Source: Owenia fusiformis
Taxonomy: Eukaryota; Annelida; Polychaeta; Sabellida; Oweniidae
Assembly: GCA_903813345.2 (NCBI GenBank)
Contig: CAIIXF020000001.1
Location: forward strand, 7,569,098 to 7,633,097
Length of the DNA: 64,000 bases
Direction of reading: 5' to 3'
Numbering within the stretch: the stretch's first letter is position 1; each line of letters starts with the position of its first letter. Under the pieces are notes generated by a model. That model saw nothing but the letters and a program-made list of their open reading frames with translations. It made no database searches and was not told the origin of the DNA. The position numbers and the translations under genes are program-made. Positions 56,046-64,000 of the stretch are shown one piece after another.

Positions 56046-58328
56046 TATATTCCATTATTTTTCAGAGGTGTGAAACTGAAACAGTGAAAGTCTTAAGCCA
56101 ATATCTGATTCTAAAAGGTAAAATGTTTGTTTAAGCAGTGAATAATGATAGGCCCTTAAAAAGGTGAAATTCAGCATGAGTTGCAGGATGTCATACAAAG
56201 CACGAACCAAGGTTGAGTACATTTGTACTGACATTCTGTTCAACGAGTGTGAAATTTTGAATATTGATATCGCGCCTATCGTAATTTGTTCTGATTCATA
56301 CATAAAAGATGAAGTTACATTCTCTCGTCAATTCGTCATTTGCCATCCCCAGACACAGTCTTAGATATGACGTCACACAATGAAATTCAGATTTCCAGGT
56401 GTGCATGGTGCACAGTCGTTCATATATGGAGAATAAGGGAATGTCTATGCTGCATTTTGATTGGTTGGGAGAGAATCTCAATTAGAGAACGGTAATGTGT
56501 AAATATGTCACAAATTATGTGAATGAATTTAGAATGGCTAAGTGATATTTAGATTATTTGTTTGTTTACATGTAGTTGTTTATGGGGCAATATGTGTCTG
56601 ACGTCAAAGATAATGGTGTCATATTCAAACCATTCATTACCAAGAGTTATTTGATGTCCTGATTTTGTGTATTACACCATTGTACGATTGCGTAATTTTA
56701 GCCAATTTTAGCTCTTTTTGACATGATGTGGAGAACATTAAAAATAAAATAATGTGTCAGTATTTTTTTAAAAGATAATAATGTGTTAATTTAGGTTAGA
56801 TTCTATAAATCTAATTGATTAATGTGAAGTGAAATTACAGGAGCAAACCAGATCCATAGATTGAGATCTCCCATCTTAGCAAACTACTTGTGGCTGCCTA
56901 TGGCAGAGATCTCAAAAATATTTTGGGGGATTTAGCATTAGAGCTGCTTAGGCCATGATCATGTGGTTTCAAGATAGAGCTAAGATGACACCTACACCAC
57001 CCATGAGATGTTCAATGCAATGTTCTAAAATATCCTAAAGCCATGTTCCAGACACATTTAAAGAACTTGTTTACTTGAAAATTGCTTCAGAATTTGTTAA
57101 TTTGTGTCTGACAACTTGGTCTAACTATATCTGAGACCTCCTCAAAGAGGTGCAAATAGTCTCAATATTATATTTGGATGGAGTGTTTCATTACTGAAAC
57201 TAAACAAAAAAATGCTCTAGAGTAGGAGAAATGGTGGGTGGGAATGACGAGCCATCTGACGGTTTTCCAAATAATGGGAATAAGAAGCATGTGTTATTAT
57301 TTATTTCTAGTATACCATTCGATAGGTGTGATATTCATAACATCATCTAATGTAGGCTTAAGCCGGCTTGTTGCACGTGTAGCACCACCAAGTTTGGAAG
57401 TTTAAATTTGCCTAACAAGTACAACACGTTATTAAGAGAGAGATTCGATTCCAAACTCTTCTCTAATAATCTGAAAATAATATTAAAAAAATGGTAAGAG
57501 CGTTTCTAAAATTGTGTCCAAAATTGATGGACTGTTTCAAGGAAAACAAGCGATTTCTCGAGAACAAGTAATGGTTTTGGATTGGGATTTTAGCAAATGA
57601 GAATATACAAGTTTGTGATCTACTACTTTAACAGAAAGATTGACGTTTTCATATAAATACCAGTTTAATTCGTAATTTGTGGTCAATTCGTCAACTTCAG
57701 ATTAGTTCAATCTACACTACGGAGCTTTGATCAAGCAAATAACAATTTACCATCAGAAGTTGAATAAATAAGATCTTTGCTCAGGGTATTGTTCATCAAA
57801 TGGTACATAATTTGTCACCATAATGTATGATATGTTAAAGGAACGAGTGAAACAGTATTTACGGTCATATTGGGATCTTCATTAGCCGCCATTTTATTTC
57901 ATTGATGAAACGCTCCGTTGTGCATGTAAGAGCGTTTGGGTTGGACAACGTGAATGATATGTTTATTGTTTAAGTAATATGGACTGAAGAGCAGGTATTA
58001 TATCAACAAATAAATACTGCAGGGCTAGGCACAAACGTTTTCTGTACCCGAAGTGTTGAAAGGAGTGAGGGGTTCAAAAGTTTTTGTGCCTTACCCTAAA
58101 GTATTTATTATTCGATAAAATACCTGATCTGAGGTCTACATTATGATTCGGACATGAAAACTCACAAAATTTTGCAAATTCGTCACTCCATTTTATTTCC
58201 GGTAGAAATATAGCACTGAACGAAACACTTAGTACAGATCAGGTATTGCATCTACTAATAAATACAGTTTATAGAAGGCGTGATTACAGTCATGTTCAAA
58301 TTTTTGTTAAAAACATGTTTAAAAGATT
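56046..58328. other. Upstream flank of the EXOC3-like exon, first part
   Basis: No exon recognised. GCCGCCATTTTATTTCATTG near 57890 is a YY1-type promoter motif, and GCAT|GTAAGA at 57926 would make a donor for a first untranslated exon. TACCTGATC/GATCAGGTA inverted words near 58125 and 58235 suggest an old repeat. Confidence 0.4.
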
Positions 58329-58533
58329 CAAATAAGCTTCATTTACTGTGAGTTCTGGATTCCAAATAAGCTTCATTTACTGTGAATTCTGGATTCCAAA
58401 TAAGCTTCATTTACTGTGAATTCTGGATTCCAAAAAAGCTTCATTTACTGTGAATTCTGGATTCCAAATAAGCTTCATTTACTGTGAATGCTGGATTCTA
58501 AATAAGTTTCATTTACTGTGAATTCTGGATCCC
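58329..58533. repeat. 34-bp minisatellite, six units
   Basis: CAAATAAGCTTCATTTACTG, then TGAATTCTGGATTC, repeated six times directly with one to three changes per unit and no spacers. Confidence 0.95.
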
Positions 58534-58611
58534 CAAAAAATTTAGCATTTTCATTTTCTCTATGTTTTGAAGACACAGATATCCCATTTCATGAAGCAAA
58601 AATATAGTCAG

Positions 58612-58812
58612 GAACCATAGCCAGGAAGAAGAAAGCGAGGAGGCAAAAAATATTTCCAAATCAGTTAAAAAAGTAATGAGTGATGAAATTGTGCACAATT
58701 GAATAAAAAATTGATGATTTGAATTAATTTACAACTCATCATTGATAAAGGAATATTTCAAAAAGGATGATAAAAAGTGATGAGGCAGGCGCTAGAGATA
58801 ATTGAAAAACAT
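58612..58812. repeat. Dispersed repeat, copy 2
   Basis: Diverged copy of the sequence at 26672-26960 (AGCCAGGAAGAAGAAAGCGA start, shared AATTGAATAAAA and GGAATATTTC blocks). Confidence 0.6.
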
Positions 58813-58980
58813 GAACATAAACATGAATGAAATCCACATCATTTTTTTCATTACTTTTTTTTGGACTAAGAATAAGAGTTAGTTTGAGAATGAGAGTGAC
58901 TTTTATAAATGTAATAAATGCAAATAAACTTTAACTAGATTGGTAAATTGAACAAAGTTCAATTTAAGACTCCAGATTGA

Positions 58981-59184
58981 TTTACTTGAGTAGGTAGCTG
59001 AGTAAGTAACTGAGTAGCAAGCTGAATAAGTAGATGATTAAGTAATTGAGTAAATAGCTGAGTAAGCAGCTGAGTAGGTAGCTGAGTAAGTAGCTGAGTA
59101 GTTAGCTGAGTAGGTAGCTGAGTAAGTAGCTGAGTAAGTAGCTGAGTAGGTAGCTGAGTAAGTAACTGAGTAGCAAGCTGAGTA
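58981..59184. repeat. 12-bp minisatellite (GAGTAAGTAGCT), left part
   Basis: About 16 imperfect units of GAGTA[A/G]GTAGCT. A TA-flanked element interrupts it at 59185, and it resumes at 59663. Confidence 0.9.
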
Positions 59185-59662
59185 CTGTAGATTGGGTTAA
59201 TTTGGCGCTACTTAATTTGGCATTTTTGGCATATTGGCGGCTATTTAATTTGGCGGATATGCAAAAAATGTTAATGCAATGTTAAACTTACGAATAACCA
59301 TGTAAATGGGCATGTTTAGCTATGTTCATTTTTTCTTTTGAGGACCACTGGCGATATTCACCATGTTTGTACATTTTTGTGAGATCATCCTTTACATTTT
59401 GCACCTCGATCGATGCTGCTACTATTCGCGCTATTCCTTTCTAGTTTTTCCCTGAGTATTAATGAGTGACTGACCAGTTCTGAGCCAATTTATGAGAGAT
59501 ATTTTTTCGTATTTTTGGAAAAAACTAAACCGGAAGTGACCTAAATACACTGGATGAAATACCCTAGATAATTCCCAGGGATTCATTCTAAATTTTGGCG
59601 AATTTTTCAATTTCGCCAAATTCGCCAAATTAAAGCGGGCGCCAAATTAACCCAATCTACAG
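59185..59662. mobile_element. TA-flanked MITE inserted in the minisatellite, 478 bp
   Basis: Inverted ends CTGTAGATTGGGTTAATTTG continue through GCGC. TA at 59183-59184 and 59663-59664 is the target duplication. The interior is rich in TTTGGCG/CGCCAAA words. No transposase. Confidence 0.9.
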
Positions 59663-59825
59663 TAAGTAGATGATTAAGTAATTGAGTAAGTAGCTGAGTA
59701 AGTAGCTGAGTAAGCAGCTGAGTAGGTAGCTGAGTAAGTAGCTGAGTAGTTAGCTGAGTAGGTAGCTGAGAAGTAGGTAGCTAAGTAGGTAGCCGAGTAG
59801 GTATGTAGGTAGGTAGGTAAGTAGG
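59663..59825. repeat. 12-bp minisatellite, right part
   Basis: Continuation of the GAGTAAGTAGCT array, decaying at its right end into GTAGGTAGGTAG. Confidence 0.9.
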
Positions 59826-59829
59826 AATT

Positions 59830-61080
59830 TTTGACCGAAAGTCAAATTGAAATTTGGTTTGCAGATTCAGATTCCTGAGTAAATTCTATGCTCGTCCTTT
59901 TTGTGTTGACCTACTTTCCGGACGCCATTCCTCAAAATCAGTAAGAGTAATCAAAAAAAGACAGGACATTAATAAAAGGGCTGTTCCTAAGCTACGTGAT
60001 GTAAAAAAGATAAAGGAATAATGACGAATAGTGACCCAGATAATTGACAGAATGTTAGAAATGTAAGATTTAACCCAGTTCTTGACCTTGGCTTTTCAGT
60101 GTCCAAATTTTATATTAAAGGAGCTTCGGAGGTCCTCGTCTGTTGTAGGCTTTCATTTATTTTATTTGTATCTAGTCTTTATCTCGTATATTTACAATTC
60201 ATAATTTTCTTGAGCTCCATAGATTTAACAGAGCGATATCATCATATCGATTTTTTTTCAAACTTCGAAACATCATAACTTCCGAACCGGAAATCAAATC
60301 GAAATTTTGTTTGCAGATTTAGATTCCTGGGAAAAATTCTACCCTTATTTCACAACTCATACATTAAATTTGGAGATTTTTTTATTTTGACCCACTTTTA
60401 GGACGCCAAATCTCAAAAATGGGTCAAAATACTTTCTGACGGCAAAAGGCTATCACTATTAGCACACTCTTTTCTACCTGTTAACAAAATTTTGAAGCAA
60501 ATCCTAAAAGTATAGTGCCAGAATCGCAAAAATAAGGAAAAACTATGAATTTGACCTAGATTTTGACCTAGGCATTTTAGTGTCCAAATATTGAAATTAG
60601 GTAGCTTTTGAGGTCCCCTTCTTTTATAGGAATTCATTATCTTAAGCTGTACTCAGTCTATATCTCGTATTTTACACTTCAAAAAAACCTTTTTTCCTTG
60701 ACTTTCTATCAGGATACCATCAGATTGATTTTTCTCGAAATTTCAAAACGCCATAACTTCCGAACGATAAGTCAGATCGAAATTTGGTTTGCAGATTCGG
60801 ATTCCTGAGAAAATTCTACCCTTATTTCATAGCTCATATATTAAATTTGGAGAACTTTTTTAGTTTAAAAAACTTTCCGGACGCGATATCTCAAAATCAC
60901 TAAGAGTAATCAAAAAACGGATTGCACACGCTCAATTTGTTTTTTTCTAAGCTACATGTTGAAAAAAAGATGAAGGAGTAACGACAGACAACAACGTAGA
61001 TAATTGACAGAATGTTGATTTGACCTAAATTTGACCTAGTTCTTGACCTTTGACCTAGATAAAAATTTGACCTAATTTTC
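59830..61080. repeat. Three degenerate tandem units of about 450-480 bp
   Basis: Marker phrases CAGATTCAGATTCCTGAG (59862), CAGATTTAGATTCCTGGG (60313) and CAGATTCGGATTCCTGAG (60792), plus CATAACTTCCGAAC and TATCTCGTAT, recur in order. Several TTGACCT words occur, including TGACCTTTGACCT near 61047. Confidence 0.85.
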
Positions 61081-61389
61081 CATCATCCCAGATACATTCC
61101 CTAGTTGATTATGTAAGCAGCTTAAAGTAAGCTCTTCTAGTTGGTGAGAAATCTTGCAAGGAGGAAGATTCTGAAAGAATAATAATAAGAAAACTGGCAA
61201 AAGCAATAGACTCCAGATTTTCAATCTGGAGTCTAATAAAAAACACTCTGGATGACTGATAAATTAACCTTGTTTAACACTAGCGTTGAGAAGGAAAAAT
61301 AACATATTTGCAGAAAATAAGTAAAGTCCCAGTAAAAATGATGATTGGAGATGATATGCCATTTAACTCAGATCATTTCATATTTCCAG

Positions 61390-61515
61390 AAAGGACCAGA
61401 GAGCAATAAGGACTAGTACAAAAGCAGTATGAATGTGTCAACTGCTGCAGATCTGGATCGTATGGAGGTGAATGCTAAAGTCCAGGCAGCTCGGCATGTG
61501 GCTAAAATGTTGCAG
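61390..61515 (+). CDS. EXOC3: First coding exon of an exocyst component 3 (Sec6)-like gene
   Basis: Acceptor TTTCATATTTCCAG ends at 61389 and donor GTATAG starts at 61516. ATG 61429 opens 29 codons: MNVSTAADLDRME, then VNAKVQAARHVAKMLQ. The first 39 nt would be 5' UTR, since all three frames are closed before that ATG. The tail VQAARHVAKMLQ, preceded by an acidic/basic D-DR-E stretch, matches the N-terminus of EXOC3/Sec6 (human: REAVATAVQRVAGMLQ followed by RPDQL). Sec6 is a core subunit of the exocyst, which tethers secretory vesicles at the plasma membrane. The next exon (RPDQL-KVEQYR) was not found before the window ends. A short match, but position, phase and context agree. Confidence 0.6.
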
Positions 61516-61557
61516 GTATAGACTACTAGACTACTGTTACATGACTGAGAATTATGA

Positions 61558-62750
61558 AAAGGACGATTCTCGGTTTGGAGAACGAAGTTCATCAATCTAA
61601 ATGAGCATTATCCCTGCTTCGGACAAATTTGATTTTTTTACATAATATAGATTTGAATGTCTTCTTTTGAATAGTCATAATTTAATTTGGGTAATATCTC
61701 TAGATTTTTCGCAAAAAAACATTAGCGCAGTACACTGATGAACTTCTTTCCCCAAATCGAGACTTGTATTTTATTGAATCGGTCTAATTGAGCGTTATAC
61801 TGCTATTTCAATAACGCCGTCCAAGTATTGCAAAAACGTAATGAAAAATCCATGGACCCGGAAATAAAAAGTGATTGCGTTTTGTGGACGCAGTGCAAGC
61901 CATACTCATACAATCAACTTTGGATGAATGATTTGATAAAGATCTTACCTTCAGTCTCTTTATTTCGTCAGAATCCAATAAATAATTGAAGAAAATTCTA
62001 TTTCTAAAAGAAATAAAATTTTCTTTCGAAATTTCCTTCCCGGAAGTTGATTTCTGATCGAAATAGTACGAGGCATGTGATAGGACAAAAATTTATACAA
62101 TACTCGATTTCCGAGCAGTAATCAGTATGAGTCCTACGATTGGCCGGTAGCTTAAGACCTGATTCAAACCATTTTCAATTGGTCAAGTGTGATCACGTGA
62201 TCATTATTTGAGACTGCATATGCGCAAGAAACTGAACTAAAAAGTTGAACCTCGCGCAGATTGCCCCTAAACTAAACATGCTAAAGCAAAATCAATAGCA
62301 AATTGTTTCGAAATTCGCAAGGAAAAGGTGTTTTAAATGGGAGAATATAAGTTATGATGGTATCTGTATCATTCAATGACATACTAGACTTGCAAGAACG
62401 CTGATTCAGACCGATAAATAGCAAAAGCAGTGGTACAAAATTTCATCAATTTATTTCATCCAGTGTAAAAACGTGACTTTTGAATTCCCGGGAACATTTT
62501 TTCAAGGGACGCAGTTTTTTGAAGGGAGACGCATTTTTTGAAAATCATTACGTCCAAGGGACGCAATTTTGGACAAGCCTACTGAAAACACTGGTTATAC
62601 CTGCTTCAGACCAATTTGTTCTTTTTACATCTTGTAGAGATAAATGTCCTCTTTTGAATATTCATAGTTTAATTTGGGTAATATTTTTATATTTTTCATG
62701 AAAAAATTATTAGCCCATGAGACTGTTTTCCAAACCGAGAATCGTCCTTT
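61558..62750. mobile_element. TIR element just inside the EXOC3-like first intron, 1,193 bp
   Basis: Inverted ends AAAGGACGATTCTCGGTTTG are flanked by ATGA (61554-61557 and 62751-62754). Inside, a stretch of about 110 bp (TGCTTC-GAC-AATTTG...TTTAATTTGGGTAATAT) occurs twice in direct orientation, at about 61605 and 62590. No transposase frame. Confidence 0.82.
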
Positions 62751-62754
62751 ATGA

Positions 62755-64000
62755 TTAGATTAGAATTCAGTTTTTGATTCCTTGATTTTTTTTGACATTA
62801 TTAGAGGTCACATTGTTGACAATATTTTTTTTTATTTTGCAAACATATTAAATGTATCATTGGTCAAAGTCAAATCAAAGTTTTGTTTAAGTTTGACATT
62901 ACACTTTAATATTTTTGCCTGGATTTTTGCATACAGTTCAGGATATTAGTATTTCATTAATGTAAGACTTTTGCTTCAGTTCAGTTCAAATTGATTTTTG
63001 GATTCAAATTTAGGTCAGCTTAATATACCAAGACGCGATAATGTTTAATTTAGTTCAGTTTAGTTACCTCCCGTTTGAAGATTTCTCATGTATGATACAA
63101 CTTGGTCTTCATCCGGGTTGTTTCCCATTGGATTACACGTGACAGGGGTGCTATTTTCATTGCCACACTGAGTTTCATTCGCACAAACGATAGGTATGTA
63201 TGTAATTAAGGTATAACAAGGCTTTTTGAACTATAATCCCCAAATCCGAAGAAATCTGTAGTTGAAAATGCCGTCCAATTCCAGTGACGTCACTGATTTC
63301 CCAGAAATTGCTCAGACGCCATCAAAGATCGAAAAAATATAAATAATGTAACTTTGAATCTCCGATTATCTTTCTGATTATTGAATAGATTGGATCATAT
63401 AACTATGCTTGGAGGCTGATGGAAGATCAGAAGCTAAGAAACGTTGTTTTTTTAAATTTTTATATTTCCTTTATTTCATAGTACATCACGTTCAGAGAAA
63501 CGTTCAGAGTAATCGACTCCTTCAGCAAGCCAATGAAAATTTGTCCCTTCCAAAGCGATGCATCATGGGAGATATTTATGTAAATTACCACCTGAACTCT
63601 TATCGCGAATAGGAGTATTACAAATGACCTACTGAGATCTGAAAAAGTAAATTTTTCAAGATCAAAGGACAAGGTCATCAAAGTAAGTCACAAACTGTGC
63701 TATCCAAGTTTCTCAAGACTTAGTCAATATATATTTGGCTTCAAGTTTATATACAGATAGATGTAAGCATACTATTGGTGATAGATATTTGCTGTCTAGA
63801 GAAATTTTTTCCCAGATTTTGAGATATTGAAGGTCAAAAAAAGAACTTTTTTCAACTTTTTTGAAAAAAAAACCATCTACAAAGTCTCAGGAATTCATAA
63901 ATGACCTTAGATGTCCAAAATTTGAATTTTGATCAAATCTTTTTTTAACATGCTTGAAACGTTTTAAGCTGTCAAACACACCTACAGACGCCTCCGTAAG
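62755..64000. other. EXOC3-like intron to window end, no exon seen
   Basis: AT-rich intron. CAAGGTCA/AAGGTCA words and GAGATATTGAAGGTC near 63670 and 63825 resemble the TTGACCT words in the 59830-61080 units, suggesting a related repeat. The expected next EXOC3 exon was not found. Confidence 0.5.

Larger units (their letters stand above)
58967..61234. mobile_element. Composite element with 3' stem-loop, Helentron-like (tentative)
   Basis: The left end AGACTCCAGATTGA (58967-58980) is the exact inverse of 61221-61234. The right end is a 12-bp perfect stem with a three-base loop (61208-61234: AGACTCCAGATT-TTC-AATCTGGAGTCT). Between them are a 12-bp minisatellite and three units of about 450-480 bp. 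Subterminal inverted repeats, internal tandem repeats and a terminal hairpin are the layout of Helentron-type non-autonomous elements. No Rep/helicase is present, and the family assignment is inference. Confidence 0.5.

Noticed and set aside
58329-58533. CRISPR-like array
   Set aside because: The 34-bp units are contiguous with no spacers and the genome is eukaryotic; it is a minisatellite.
61018-61075. Functional nuclear-receptor enhancer
   Set aside because: The half-sites are part of a degenerate tandem repeat; there is no independent evidence of regulation, so they are listed only as a low-interest finding.

Overview
The window is animal genomic DNA. It is AT-rich, its genes are interrupted by introns with GT/AG boundaries, and it is packed with LINE retrotransposons, fold-back and MITE-type DNA transposons and minisatellites. 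The gene content and element types suggest a marine invertebrate, perhaps an echinoderm or other deuterostome. The sequence alone does not settle the phylum.

Three host genes can be supported. (1) A plus-strand methylcrotonoyl-CoA carboxylase beta-like gene (MCCC2 family) covers 1259-26624 in 11 coding exons. The exons join in frame to 564 codons plus stop, close to the usual length of about 563 residues. Several glycine motifs conserved in the family are replaced. Its ninth intron is about 18.3 kb and is filled with repeats. (2) A minus-strand neuropeptide precursor gene covers 38639-36455. It has a signal-peptide exon and a second exon carrying a run of short amidated peptides ending in R-[Y/F/W]-amide. 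A possible upstream untranslated exon and promoter lie near 44030-44145. (3) The first coding exon of a plus-strand gene resembling exocyst subunit EXOC3/Sec6 lies at 61390-61515. The rest of that gene is beyond the window.

The intron 9 block (6115-24423) holds a young, nearly complete LINE with an open reading frame of about 1,094 codons, exact target-site duplications and a poly(A) tail (7990-11561). It also holds an almost identical tandem duplication of 2.74 kb (11946-17420) and a fold-back element (17082-17911). Further on, a truncated minus-strand LINE (19278-20172) has its 5' junction amplified into an 86-bp minisatellite (20173-21110 and 22544-23087). A CpG-rich fold-back element (21111-22543) later inserted into that minisatellite.

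The intergenic part (26625-36454) contains a series of non-autonomous inverted-repeat elements: mariner-like with TA target sites, TTAA-type, and others. A cluster of CACCTGCGGTATATG-type motifs lies at 33570-34140.

The right third (44821-64000) holds a second, damaged LINE (about 46965-49960) and a G-rich tandem-repeat transposon with AAAGC target duplications (50499-52259). Next to it is a fold-back element flanked by TTAA (52375-53131). Farther right is a composite element with a terminal stem-loop that resembles a Helentron (58967-61234). A TIR element sits just inside the first EXOC3-like intron (61558-62750).

Splice sites and gene structures were read by eye. No alignment or database search was possible.
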